A stretch of 64,000 nt of DNA from Eonycteris spelaea (GCA_003508835.1 PUFA01000027.1:1984001-2048000), one strand, 5' to 3'. Shown: positions 1 to 13,118, numbered from the stretch's first letter. Notes: generated by a model not told the origin, from the letters alone. Program-made: numbers and translations.

Positions 1-3000
1 GCACAATTCAGGACACCTCATTCATTGCTACTGAAGTGTGTGGAGCGGCCTGGGGGCTAAACTCCAAGATTACATGGACGGTGTTCACAGATAGTTCATT
101 CAGATTTTAAAGAGGCATGATGAATTATTCTCACCACAGAACACTTCCTTAGAAACCAGGATTTCTGCTCTTCAGATTTGGTGTCTCTCTTCTGGTCTGA
201 CGATCATTCCTGGCTTTCTTCGTAGTAAATAACAGCCAATGCATTTTTTCAGAAAGTCACTCTTACTCAACTTTACAAACTCTCAGCATTCTGGAATACT
301 TGACTTCTACATGTTGCCTGTATACATGTTTTTTTTTTTATTTGCAATAGTAATCTTAGTTTATACTCTACTTTATAAATAATAGCCTGTGAGAGTAAAA
401 GTTAAAAGTAAAAATCTCCTGAGCTCAGTACATGAAGGATTACAGTTTTCTCTAAGGCTGAAGGAAGTTGGACTTAAGTGGTTAAGTTTAACACGCAGTG
501 ACTAATAACAGGAGATAGGAATGAGAGAAGAAAAGCTTTCAGGCCAGTCGCGATGCATTAACAGTTATAGAATGTTTATTTAACCAGTTCGCTTTGTTCT
601 GATTTTACATTCATTAGGTGAGCTTCAGGTTATAATTTGATATCTCATGTTCAATTATTGACAGAAAGAGAATGGACCGGTCATAGATTATAGTTCTCTG
701 GTTAGCATCATTTCCCAATAAAAATTAATAAATTGGAACTTAATTTTGGATATCAACCTTGTGAGCTCGGTTTACATGAAACCGTCTCTGAGAAAATGCA
801 TCCATTCTTGTTAAACTTCAGGGCTTCAAACCTCAACAAGCTCAGGGCCAGATTAAGTGCTGTGATAAATACACCAAAATAAAGCCCCCTCACAGGGTTC
901 TGTGAGGTATCTAGAAAGCCAGCCAGCTGCTGGCTTGGCTCTGACAACTCGCCTCTCACAAGCTGGGTCTGTCTTCGCATTTCTGTTACTTCTGTGCACC
1001 AGCGTCAACCACAGCAGCCCATTAGTTGCTGGCATCCTTGTCAGCCTTATGCACAGAAATTTCCACAAGTAGAACATAGTCTTCACTTCTAATTGGGGGT
1101 AGGGGGGATGCACTTTTGTTGTTTTCTCATCCCACTTAGGTCACTTGTCAATTGTCACTTTTAGCAAGAAAAATGAAATTAATAAAGAGAAAGTCAATAC
1201 TCACTGTCCTCCCCTCACTACCAAGAACACCAAGTTAATAAATAAAAGATAACACTTTTAAAAACTATTCTAGACTTACAGGCTTTTTCCAATTTGCTCT
1301 ACATGTTTGGATTCACTAGTTTCGATAAAGAAGGACAAGGTTTTTTTTCCTGTGCAATTTGTCTGCCTTGAACATCAGAAAGCAGGCAGATTTACAAATC
1401 CATCATCAAGGTAGGATACTGTAAATGTATTTTATGCGTGTTTACTGATGTTATCTAGAAAGTTGTTTGCTTTTCCCACTGTTTCTGGGGAAAAGTGAGA
1501 GCCCTACTTTACAAGACTGTCACAAACAACAGTAATGTAATTTCATGACAGACAACATGAAGAAGCACTTCTCTATCAGGCTCTGCATGTATTTGGAATT
1601 AGATCAACCAATATTTATTGAGTTCTTAATATGCATGTTTAGCACAGAAGAACCCCCAAATCTGTATTCATGAAAATGTTCTGTTTGAAGGAGGTATTAC
1701 GTGTTTATTTGAAATTGTGTTGAGACAGAGACAGGTTGGTGGGGTCATCATTTGTTCTCATGTTGCTACCATAGAAAGATCTTTTTTTTCTGTGAAAAAT
1801 GAAGTAAGATTTATAAGTTTCAGTTCTAATTATATTATGGGCATGGGAGAATTAAATTTAATTGAACACTTCAGCTATGGAAGTCTTAGGTGCAGTGCTA
1901 TTGATCATTAATAGCCTTTGAAACTGGTTAATCAAAATGCCAGCTGCCATGCATAGCAAAACTGTCCTGTGGAAAACGAGTATGCTTCTGTAGCTAGAAA
2001 TTAGAAGCAACATCACAATATAAAGCAATCTATTCCAATCATCAACAAAATCTTGGGGAAAAGGGAGAAGAAAAAACTTTACACTGATAATAAATGATAT
2101 CCATAACAAAAGTGTACAATTTCTTACCTCTTGTATTAGCTCTTTTTAAATATATTCTGAGCTTGTTTTGATAATGTAGAGGACGGTGTATCTTCTGAAT
2201 CAGTGGAGAGACTGAGGAACCATAAACGCCTCAGTGTCCTGGGGAATGTGACTATGCATTTTCAGGATGCCTTTGGAAAAGGAGTTAAGTGATCTTTGGT
2301 AAGGCTACAATTTGCTAGATTTAGCGAATAGACTATGCCAAGAGTTACGTTGTTCTCTTTCCCATGGGTGGCCATAAAGCCCCCACAGAGAACTAAAAGA
2401 TGCAATGTAGCGCATTAGAAACAATACTGAAAGTCCCACAGACTGAATTTTGGTAGCTTACATATATTTTCCTTTACTTTTGTTTTAGTTTTGTTTTGTT
2501 TCTTTCTTTCTTTGGTGTAGCATTTTGAATCTTCCTTCATCAACCTCATCTCAACTTGTATTTATTCAGCCTTTTACATTGTCTCTTTTACATTAAGTCT
2601 CAACAATTCCCGTGAAAAATGAACTAGCTTCTCCAGTCTCTGTGATTTAATATATTGCGGACATTTGTCATAAGCCATTCTACTTCTTAATAGTGCTCTA
2701 ATGTCTTTTCAGGGAATGGCTCCCTCTTTGTGTATGACCATGGTTCAAGAATAATTGTAGGTGCCTGCCTTGTCAGGCTCCCATCTTTAAGTACAGCCAG
2801 AGGGTGGACATGCTTTCATCCATGAATCTAAGCAAGTCTGAGCAAGTGAGGCAAGAACAAGACAAATGGTTGACAGTCATACACCAGACTGTGCCAGCCA
2901 GGCTACGGTGCTTGTGCTTCTGATTTCTCTGCTCTTCTGAGCTCCCTGGAATCCTCCCCATTCTCAATTCCAGCCTCCTAACTAGCATCCAACTGATTTT

Positions 3001-3088
3001 GAGAGCCCTTGATATCTTTTGAAACAACTTCGGGTGGACTTCCATTGTTTGCAACCATTATCCCTTACTAACATACTAAATATGCCAG
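1..3088. other. Intergenic DNA, no gene seen
   Basis: No open frame with coding character was found. There is a short MIR- or L2-like scrap near 1600-1660 and a CTTT run near 2500. COL1A2, the human upstream neighbour, is not recognisable here. Confidence 0.6.
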
Positions 3089-3090
3089 TA

Positions 3091-3596
3091 CAGATGCTCC
3101 TCGATTTATTACTGAGTTATGTCTTGCTAACCTGTTAAAGTTAAAAATATAAGTCTAAAATGCATTAATACACCTAACTTACTGAATCATAGCTTAACTT
3201 AGCCTACCTTAAACTTGCTCAGAACACTTAACATTAGCTTGCACAAAGCCTATTTTATAATAAAGTATCGAATATCTCATGTAATTTATTGAATACTGTA
3301 TGGAAAGTGAAAATCAGAATGGTTGTTATGGGTACTCTTCATTAACGTACACAACTAACAGCACATTGGGCCTGAAGAATGTTTGAGGCATGGAACTAAA
3401 ATTGATTGGGGGATTATGGGGAAGCAACAGCAACGTCTCTCTCCTGATGGAGCTTGAGAATAGCTGGTAGAAACCACTGGGGCATCGACACTTGTTGACG
3501 GGGTAGCAGGCATAGTATTCTTCAGCAATCACCTTTGCACCGTTGTAAAGTCAAAAAATCATAAGTCAAAACCCATCGCAAACCAGGGACCATCTG
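3091..3596. mobile_element. Tc1/mariner-type miniature DNA transposon relic
   Basis: The ends are complementary: cagatgctcc at the left and ggaccatctg at the right, each flanked by the dinucleotide TA (3089-3090 and 3597-3598), the duplication made by Tc1/mariner transposases. The internal sequence matches, from memory, a common mammalian non-autonomous family. It has no intact transposase frame. The family name is not assigned. Confidence 0.75.
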
Positions 3597-3699
3597 TACT
3601 TGATTATATATTTTTCCATAATTTTTGTACTTCAGTTTTGACTCCCCACCAGGGTTTCAAGTTACAGAAAACATCAACTGAAGGGGATTTAAAAAATAA

Positions 3700-3830
3700 G
3701 TTAGAGATGAAGAAACAGACATTATAGCTAACATAACTTGCCATGGGTCACACACTTAGTAGTGGAATTGAAATCAGGACTAGAACAAGGATTACCTGTG
3801 TTGCTGTTTATCACTCTTTCCACTGCAACA
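3700..3830 (+). repeat. MIR fragment
   Basis: It follows the 3' half of the MIR consensus: a gatgaagaaac block, then cttgccatgggtcacac, then a track toward the CACT end. It is strongly diverged. Confidence 0.6.
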
Positions 3831-3839
3831 AGCTTCCTT

Positions 3840-5725
3840 CTTATTCATTAAGTGATTTTTTTTAAAACATTTAAGACTAAACTATGAAATGTATTCTCAG
3901 ATTATATTCAAAACAAATATAATATGCATTCAAACGAGGAGCTATAAGAACAAAACAATAGAACTGCATCCATCATTTTAGAGTGCCATCCTGCGGAGCT
4001 AATGGAACACCGGAACTAATTCCTAAGTATGTGCCGAAGAGAGTAATTTTCCATAAGAACCCAAGGAAATATACAGCTCTGATGATGACTGCAATAACTG
4101 ATACACTATTCACAAACCTTCATTTTATCTTGAGTTTTATTTCCATACTGAACAGGAATTTTTCTCTGTTTCTTCCATGAGACAGCTGCAATACTTAATG
4201 TTCCAGGGTTAACTAAAAGGTATCATGTTGGATTCAGAGTGACTATTTGCATAAGTGTAGCAGGGAGAAGTTTAAGGATTGTGCAGAGAGGTCTGTAATT
4301 CATATTAGAGAAGAAGCCAGGGACATTGTTCCAAGAGGGCCAAGCACACGTCCCTTACAGTCTGTGCATTCTTTAACGTGGTTATGGAAGAACTGCTCTA
4401 ATGAGTGTAGACATCGAGTATCGTTCCTGCCAGAGATTTCTGTCTCTGGAGTTTAAATCTAAGTCCAAGAGGAAATGTTTCCTGTTTTGGGGTTTAAATC
4501 ATAAATATCAAAGAGTGGAACTTTTAGCTGCCATGCTTTTATTATTTTTCACATATTTTCTAAATTTTCCGCACAATTTTTATAGCCCATTAACAGTTTG
4601 TTCTTCCTTTTATAGTATGATTAATAGGAACTATTTACAACAACATTTGAACCCATCATTTCAATCTTATAAGAAACCAATATACCATCTAGAATCTAGA
4701 TGTCAATGATAATAACTAAATATGTGCACCCCCATGATGGGCAAAAATTTAATCCTCAGGTATGAAGAGTTGAGATGAAAAATGGAATAGCATAAATGAT
4801 TCTTTATAACTATCTTCACATAGTAGTGACATTGAGGTCATGAACAAATGTAAGATGCCTTAGTAGTTTCTTACCTTGAGACCAGAATTATTTAGAATTG
4901 TATGCTATATTGTGAGCCATTAAATTATTTTCTACAAGGAGACTAGGGCCAAGAAAATACTTGAAAATTTTTTGGAGAAACAAAGTTACCAGCAACACAT
5001 TTTATCATTGTCTGCAAGGTCTTCTGTTACTTGGACTCTGCCCACTTTGCCAGGCTATCTCCTGTCACCACCTGCCCCACTAACAAAATGCCATCCATAC
5101 TTTCTTTCTTGATATAATCTTGAGGCATTTTTACCCTTTTGCCCCAGAGTATGAAATAAGTGGCTCTTTCTCATCAGGGAAGTATTCAACCCAAAGAGGC
5201 TTCCTAGACCACCACAGCTAAAGCAGCTTCCTACCCACTCCCATTTTCACAGTTACTTTCTACTCATAACTATTTGCTTCATAGCATTAACACCAAACAA
5301 AATTATGCCACTTATTTGTAATCAGTTTACTTACAAAACTCTATGGAGGAACAAACGTGAAACAGTTTTATTCTTTCTCCGGTATAAATTTGATAATATT
5401 CTGAGTTTAAAAAAAAAAAATAGGAGAAACTGCATAAATGTTATTCTCTCTTCTAAAAGTTTGGGTGAAAAGACAATTATATGATCAGGGATCTTTTTCA
5501 TAGTAAAGATATGAAGAACACTACATTCTTTGTTTATAGCTATATCACTGTTTGCTTCACTTTAGGTCCTTTGAAACTCAGTTTTATACCAAAGATCTAC
5601 TATCAGTCAACTTGCTGTTCTGGTTTCCCAACATTTTGCAAGTTCATCTTAATTAGTGTTATCTCCTCTGTTCATCCTGTATATAGATATGAGTACTACA
5701 TTTTTTGTTCCTTGTTTAAGAAAAA
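3840..5725. other. Intergenic DNA, nothing recognised
   Basis: AT-rich sequence with short random open frames only. No repeat was confidently identified. Confidence 0.5.
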
Positions 5726-5729
5726 TAAA

Positions 5730-5807
5730 GAAGAGGGGAAGGGGTAAAGAGAAGAAGAAGGGAAAGAATGAAGGGAGGGAGGAAAGGAGAGAGGTCCGAG
5801 GAACAAC

Positions 5808-5857
<50 letters not shown>

Positions 5858-5892
5858 CAGAGACAGAGACAGAGACAGAGAGGAAAGGGGTG
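5730..5892 (+). repeat. Purine-rich tract with (AG)n and (AGAGAC)n microsatellites
   Basis: A stretch of about 80 bp of almost pure purine leads into an uninterrupted AG run (about 5810-5838). Then come about eight AGAGAC units to about 5882. Open frames through it on both strands (Arg/Glu/Thr or Ser/Leu repeats) are artefacts. Confidence 0.93.
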
Positions 5893-7204
5893 TGGAGAAT
5901 CCTGATTCTAGCTCCAGTTTGGTCACTAGCTTGTTACAGAAGAGTTAGTCTGGCCATTGCAAAGACCCTTTTCTTTTTCTGAGCACTGGGTTGTAGTAAA
6001 TTTAGGAAAGCCATACAGTGCACCAAAAAGGCAACTTTCCTTTAACTCCATATTCTTTCATGAATACCATTAGTCAATAAAAATTATTCAACATCTCATA
6101 TATGGTAGTAGGATATGGTAGTGAATTGAGGCATCCTTGCCCTCTTTAAACTCTTTAAGCAAAATAAAATTTAATATGGGATGTTGAGTAAAAGATTTGT
6201 GTGGTGGAGGGGGGAGATTACTCATAAATTGATGGCTAGAAGCCAAATACAAAGTTGAAAACAAGTTGAGTGCTCCAGATTTTAAAGACAACAGCAAAGA
6301 ATTGGAAACAGATATCTCCTCATGGCTTGTGGTTTTTTAACTGATTCTCCCAAACTTTAGGCTATCTTCCCTTCACTCCCTTTTAATGTCTCTTAGAGGG
6401 GATTCGAGAGGGGGTTGAGAGAGAAAGAATCAACAGTTTAAAGTGAGAGTGCTAGGGATTTTCTTCTCCCCTACTTGGTGGAGTTGGTGAGGTGTCTCTT
6501 AAAAGTCAAGTGAGTATTGTTAACCCCAAAAGCCAAGTGAGGGGAGCTGCAAGAGAGCCATATCATAGAGATTGGGGTATCTTCAAGGAAGTGAGATGTC
6601 ATCTTATTTTCTATTGGATCATCTGTTTATGCATGTACTTGCCAATTTGCCTCTATGTCATTTTAACATAGAGGAAAAAAACTGAAAACAAATGGCTGAA
6701 CAGAGAGAGGAAGTGGCCTGTCCTTGAACCTTTGAATGGCAAAGACATGAGAGTTCCCCAGTTCAAACAGACACTATAAGCTATAGATAGACTTAAGCTG
6801 ACCTCTTCCTGGTACCTCACCTGGTGAGTAGGTCTTGATCCCACAAAACTGTGGTATCTAGAAAGGAGTAAGTTCGAGTGGGATTATCTATGTCAGGGAT
6901 CCCTCAGGGTTTTCTAAAGTATATAAATTATGAAGTTTCTCAAGTTTCAATAGCTCCATTCTAATTGGTTCTTAAAGAAAAATAAGTACTTATATAACTC
7001 TAATATTCCCAGATTTCTCAGGAAATAAAGAAATTCTACACATAAAACTAGGCTTAAAAAATTCTTACAGAAACCTCAAGATCAGAAGCGGATGTGCATA
7101 AAAACACCAGTTCACATAATAAAGTTGAATCTTTTGCAAACTAGGCTGGCTTGATAACTTTTGGTTTGAAAGTGGCTTTATGATTATTCCCTGGTTTTAT
7201 TCAT
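5893..7204. other. Intergenic DNA, nothing recognised
   Basis: No coding, RNA or clear repeat signal was seen. Confidence 0.5.
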
Positions 7205-7207
7205 GTG

Positions 7208-7340
7208 GTTGTATTAGTTTGCCAATGCTATATAATAATATTACTACAAACTTCTCTGCTTAAAGCAACAGACATTTATTAACTCACAGTTGCTGTTGAT
7301 CAATCGAAGCTAAGTTTATTAGGCCTACCGCAGTAAGGGA
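7208..7340 (-). repeat. MaLR-type LTR end, antisense
   Basis: The + strand reads gtattagtttgccaatgct, then an aacagacatttattaactca block. This is the reverse complement of the 3' end of MLT1/MST-type LTRs (tail ending in ...actaataca). Identification is by pattern memory, and only the end is clear. Confidence 0.55.
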
Positions 7341-9820
7341 GAACACCACCTTATGAGATCTTAGTAATGTCTCAAAATGGGGAGCATAAGGGAGGATAAT
7401 TATAGAGCTTGGGGATTTAGGATTAAGTGGTTGAAGGCAGGTTTGTCAGATATAAAACTAATTGAGATAAGGGATAGTCCTTGACATAATAATTTAGAAT
7501 CGAGGAACATAGCAAGGCCAGCTTGTCAACATGAATTTTGATAAATAAATGCTTTTTTATAAGCTACATATTTGGCCAAGTGAACAATTTATTATCTTAA
7601 TAGCAGACAGAGCTGTTTGGCCAGATGAACAAACTATATGGATAAATAGCGTTTTAGGAACTTCCTGAAGCAAATAGTGAAATTGTTTATTGGTTTATAG
7701 CTTTGTATTCCTGGGCAAGAATTTCCAGGAACAAATATTAAGTCAAATTTATACAGGAGATCTTAGTTCTCAGTCCCAATCAGGAAGCTATGTGAATACA
7801 AATGATCTCAACTTTTGTTATAATTCGGATGAATTATTTTCTGTTATAGTATGATAACTTAACCAAGATCCTTAACTTTAAAAACTTGGACTAAATTTAT
7901 TTAATGCATAACGTTGGACACCTAGATAATTTCTAAGCAGAATATAACAGTGAAATGTGGTCACCCAACATATTTTAAATATGTATTCCTTTTTCTCTTA
8001 TAGTGGGTATATTTGTTGGTCATGTTAGGATAAAAGGTGAAAAATGGATTGTGTGACTCTAGAGGGTTTTATGTCTGTACTCATAAATCTTGCTAACTTG
8101 ATAAACTATGTATGATAGATACTTCTATACTCCCAGTTTTCTCTATAAAATAGAAATTTGCCTGGAAGTTAAAATTCACATAGGTAATCAAAGACTACAA
8201 TAGAAGCAATAGTAGCAAACGAGTACGACTATGAGTGCAAGTTAATGGAATGACTTTGTTTTCAAAGAAAGAAGAGTGCTTTTGGCTTAAAGTAAAAAGT
8301 TTGGTTCTTCCAGAATATGAAAAAGGATTGTGTAAGACAAATCTTGAACAGGTAAAGAAAGTCATAGGTTGACAGAAAAACGAAATCATATTTGCCTCAA
8401 ACTGCAAATAATAAGTTTGAAAAGAAGCAATAGGATGTATTTGAATTTTAACAAAGTTCACTCAGTTTTGATGGGTATATTAAGAGAATTTAAAAAGGGA
8501 GGGAGCTCATGAATCTTTTACTGCTAAATATAATATTAATGCAAAATCAGAATTTATTACTCTCTATATTAAAATGACAGTTTATCTTGAACCATTTGGT
8601 CTTCTCTTAACAAGGGGGAGTGAAGGGGAAGCAATATATGCCACTTCAAAATATACTACTTTGGCATATTGATTATTCTGAATTAAAGTTACTAAGAAAC
8701 AACCAGTGAGAGCAAGATACTCTGACCTCACTCTGTTGCCCTGCAGCAACAAATAACTCCCATTTGACAGGTACCTTCCCTGTACCAGGAGGGCAGAAGG
8801 CATCCTTATCATTGTAGATAGGGAATAAGAGGCTGAGAAGGCTGTATAAACAAACCTTGTTATTTCACTAATTTACTACCACAAACCCAAAAGTCTTTGT
8901 CTTGTCAATTCTCCACAAATTTGTTTGTCTAAAAGGTGTAAAAGATGCCTGCTTTGGTTACTTCTTTGAGTTTCATATGTTTATGGGCTCCCATAAATTA
9001 ATTTTGTTTTTCTTCTGTTAATCTGTTTTATGTCAATTTAATTATTAGACCAGCCAAAAACCTAGAAGGGAAGAAGGGAACAGTTTTTCTCCCCATACAG
9101 TAGTAGTAAATAGTATTCTTTTACATTCTGTGTGATATGTCTGCCTGGCAGCAATTCCATATCCCATCAAAACAGTCTTCTGTGTTTTGTTCTGACTTTG
9201 TCAAGTCCCTGATTAACTATTGGTGTAAGCAATGTCCAAACTTGTAGAGAATTTTTATAAGAGTTTACTTGAGTCAACACTGACAATTTCTGGGAAGCAA
9301 GTTCTCAAATGCTTGGGAAAGTAACAGTTTTGCAACTTCTTTTATGCATTTGGAATTAAGGAGGGGACATAGGAAGATTTAGTTAACACAATTATGTGCT
9401 CTCTTGAGGGCACTTCCGAAAAGAGGCATTGCAAAGGTGTGTTAACCTAGATGCACAGAAACAAGGACAGGGTTTATTTCAGGCAAAGATAAACCTTTTA
9501 ATAAAAAAGTGATATGCCTGGGGTGTGACTTCCCCCCATGACCTGCCCATTTAGGATTTATGATCAGATCACCCTGTGAGGTTACTTTGCATAGAATATC
9601 TTTTTCATCCACACAAGCAACAAAAGCATAAAGTTCCTTATTTCTGAAAGAGCTAAGATTCCTTTCAATGGTGTTACCTTCTTCTCATTTAGAATATTGT
9701 ATTGTCGCTTTGATTAATAGGCAGCCAATTTATTGTTTTTCAGGCACACCTGATTCTGTTTTAATAGGTGATTTAAAGTACTCTGATAACTCTTTTGATT
9801 TTGCTTTCCCATAATCATAT
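7341..9820. other. Intergenic DNA, nothing recognised
   Basis: AT-rich sequence without a supportable gene. Diffuse old repeats are possible but could not be assigned. Confidence 0.45.
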
Positions 9821-9824
9821 TCTA

Positions 9825-10236
9825 TTATGCCCCGACTCGTATCTCCACGAACCACCAAGAAGCCGACACCGGATGCAAGAGCAAGAGGGAGTTTATTTCA
9901 AACTCGAGTCCGGACTCCGCACACCAACGCAGCAGTGAGTAGGAGGCATCCCGAACATGGGGCTTCGGGGGTATTTGAAGGGAAAAAACATAAGCACGGG
10001 GAGCAGCGTCTTGGTGTTGTTACAGGATTGGTACAACAAGCTTGACCTCTAGCGGGATTGGCTGGGTGATGGCACCAAGGAACAAGGATGGGAATTTGGA
10101 GAGTTACTTTTCATAGTTGCTCTGATTGGCTGAGTCTAGGGTGGGGTGATTGTCTCGCTATCTGTGGTTTTTCTGGGAACTGGCCTGTGCCTAAGACGGA
10201 GTCTTATACCTAAGATGGAGTCACCTAGGTTGTTCA
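9825..10236 (-). mobile_element. Solo LTR of a gammaretrovirus-like endogenous retrovirus, antisense
   Basis: Read on the - strand, this is a complete LTR of about 412 bp. It has several CCAAT boxes (complement at about 10025, 10056 and 10121), an AATAAA poly(A) signal (complement 9892-9897), and a C/T-rich R-U5 part. The element begins TGAAC and ends near GGGGCA plus a few bases. The hexamer ATTCTA at 9819-9824 and 10237-10242 is a likely target-site duplication. No gag, pol or env sequence is present, so it is a recombined solo LTR. It keeps many CpGs in an AT-rich setting, which suggests a fairly recent insertion. Confidence 0.82.
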
Positions 10237-10513
10237 ATTCTAGAGTAAAAAAATAAGTTTTAGTTTTTTTTAACACAGAAAATTTCTTTGACATTTCCCA
10301 TAAGGCCCCTAGAAATTCATGAAGATTTGTTTTGCCTTATAAAAGAAGGGATGACCAAAATAAGTATTTCTTGACATCTATATTTCTTGATTAGTTCAAC
10401 ACTTTCGTAAGAACTGATCAAAAGAGTGGTCAAATTAAAGGGTGAATTTTATAGATAAAATATATGAATTAGAAGGCCCTGGAGATTTGTCAGTACTCTT
10501 ACTGTCCATACTA

Positions 10514-11043
10514 TGGTAGTCTTCCCTTATCTATGGGTATATATTATGAGATCCCTCAGTATATGCCTGAAACTTCAGATAGTACCTAACCCTACATGTG
10601 CTATTTTTTTCCTATACATATATACCTATGATAAAGTTTAGTTTATAAATTAGGTATAGTAAGATATTAACAATAGTAACTAATAATAAAATAGAACAAT
10701 TATAACAATATTCTGTAATACAAGTTATGTGAATGGCTTTGAGGATATTTTTAAGTAAAATAAGGGTTGCCTGAACACAAGAATTGTGATAGCACAATTG
10801 ATCTGATAACTAAGATGGCTACTCGGTGACTAATGGGCAGGTGGCATATACGGCATGGACAGCTAAACAAAGGAATGATTCACAACCCATGAGGGAAGGC
10901 ACAAGATTTCATCAGACTACTTAGAATGACATGTAATTTAAAACTTAATTGTTTATTTCTGGAATTTTCTATTTAATTTCCAGCAGTTGACCACGGGTAA
11001 GTGAAACCGTGGAAAGCAAAACCTCACAAAAGGGATACTTCTA
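10514..11043. mobile_element. Tigger-like non-autonomous DNA transposon relic
   Basis: The left end (tggtagtcttccctt) and the complement of the right end (tagaagtatccctt) are diverged inverted repeats. The interior has the sequence tgcctgaaacttcagatag near the left, a long AT-rich tract (taataataaaatagaacaat), and ccacgggtaagtgaaaccgtg near the right. This is the pattern of a common mammalian pogo/Tigger-derived family. Boundaries are approximate. Confidence 0.7.
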
Positions 11044-11287
11044 CACATTCTTGATTCCAGGAAAAACGTCAATCAAATTCTTTAAAAATTTATGTATCGC
11101 ACTCAGCAGAGAATTGTACTGTCTTCAGTTTTGACATTATTGGTTACCACAATAAATTAACCGTAATAGCTTAGTCTCATCGACAGATGATTTCAGTTAT
11201 CTTCTGACGCTTGCCAAAAAGCTTACAAGTTAAAATTTTTATCTTCAACAAAGAAGGACAATCTCAGAATGTTGTGGGAAGGACTAT

Positions 11288-11530
11288 ACCATGAACTTTT
11301 TAAAAAATTATTGGAGTGGCATTGGTTAACAAAACCATACAGGTTTCAAGTGTATGATTCGATAACACGTCATATGTATATTGTATTGTGTGTTCACCAC
11401 CAAAGCTAAATTTCCTTCTGTCACCATATATTTGACTCTCTTCTCTGCCACCCGTGCTCCTACCTTCAATCTGTCTCTGTTTGTTTGTCTCGTTCATTTG
11501 TTGCTTCTAGTTTTATATCCCACATGTAAT
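11288..11530 (-). repeat. L1 fragment, probably antisense
   Basis: The sequence running ttattggagtggcattgg, then caggtttcaagtgtatgatt, then tgttcaccaccaaagc, resembles L1 segments I associate with bats and other laurasiatherians. Orientation is inferred from the similar antisense L1 at 58.8 kb. Confidence 0.5.
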
Positions 11531-11539
11531 TTTACTGTT

Positions 11540-12890
11540 GATATTTCAACAAATAGGCTCAGGAATAACAACTTGGAACATAAAGATAACAATGCTTGTA
11601 CAATTGTCAGGTATATTTGGAAACCAGTCGGGATTTCCAGGATTCTTTTTAGTTCAGAGGCAGATGACTTCACAAAAAAATCTGATGACCCAAATGCAGC
11701 AGAACAACAAATAAATACATAAAACTAAATGAACTAATAAGGGAAATCTAATTATAGTTATTTGGTTTGAAATATTGATGGCATTTGTTAATTGTCTATT
11801 TTCTGATGCTTGTATAAAGAAGTCCTGTCTTTTACTTGGTAATTTGTTTCTAACTCAGGACATTAAATGTTACTCTCAACAGCAAATGAAACATTTTAAA
11901 TATGGTTTCTAACTCTCAGTGCCTCCTTCAGAATTTAGAACTAAATACCTCCACTGAGTCTCCATACAATATATGGAAATAAACTGGCTTGCATGGGGTC
12001 AAGAAGAAGCTGTCTTTCCTTCACCAGCTATCAAGTTCTTATTTAAAAAAATTTAGGTACTGCATCCCAACAGAGAATTTTACTGTATACAGTTTTGACC
12101 ATTGTTATATAAGGTCATGTCTGGAAATCCCACCATTAAAAAGGAAGTGTTATATTTTATGTGTGAAAGCAATGCCTACAAATCCCACCCAAGAAAACTG
12201 ACCTGGTACCAGTTATTTGGTCAAAGCCTCCCAGGTCATAGTAACATCATTTACTGGCTGGTCAGGAATCTCAGCACATTTGGGACTTCAAGTAAAAATG
12301 AATCGACCAGAATCTATAAGCAATGAAGGTGAAATCTTGGTGGGTAGATTTTCTTAGGCCTGGTTTCCTAGACTTGGGACAGGAAAAAAAAAAATGCTTT
12401 TAAATTACTGGATATTGTATTACTAAATGAAATTACTCAGCAGATATTAATCATTTGGCCTCTATAGTTGCTCAGTACTAAGTGTTCAAGGAGGCATTTA
12501 TGGTTGTTAAAACCTCCTACTGAACTAGGTAAATAATCAAGCCAAAACATAATAAAACCAGCCTTTTGTAGATGTGTGATCAAAATAATCTAGAGGTTAT
12601 TTATGCTCCAAAGAGTAGACTATTAAGCTAAATTATTTAAAACTTGAAATAAGGCAAAAAGGTGGGTGGCATGACTTTTCAATATCATAATGGGGTGTTG
12701 TTTAACAGATAAACCCAGAATTATTTAAACATCTAAAGGAATATATCTGTGCTTGACTTGGCTATTTACTATTAATTAAATATACTGTCTTTACAACATA
12801 TATGTTAACTTGTAGATATTGACTAGTAGAGAGTAAATTTAAGAATAACTGCTGATGAATTTACCAATGACAATGAACTTCAAAAGAAGA
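11540..12890. other. Intergenic DNA with a short diverged duplicate
   Basis: No gene was seen. Positions 12035-12107 resemble 11078-11143 (see findings). Confidence 0.5.
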
Positions 12891-12895
12891 AAGAA

Positions 12896-13118
12896 TCTTT
12901 TATTGAGCATCATCCAAGTGTCAAAAACTATACATTACTCACAGTCATATAACCACCTTGAGTGATAGATATTATTATCTTCATTTTACAATAAGAAAGT
13001 TAAAGTTCAACAGATAAAATGATTTGCCATATTATTTAGCAAGTAAATGGTGTAGCCAGATGTCAAACCCTGAATGTTCTTTTCAAAACTTGCGCTCTTT
13101 TTACTATATTATTCTACC
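12896..13118 (+). repeat. Nearly full-length MIR
   Basis: It follows the MIR order: ttttattgagcat, the attattatcttcattttaca core, the gatttgcc...agcaagtaaatgg block and a gcgctctttttactat tail. Confidence 0.8.

Noticed and set aside
5656..5982. Open frames with Arg/Glu/Thr or Ser/Leu repeats on both strands
   Set aside because: They are translations of the AG/AGAGAC microsatellite.
9827..10045. A 72-codon open frame near 9.8 kb
   Set aside because: It lies wholly inside the solo LTR and is antisense to it; no retroviral protein domain.
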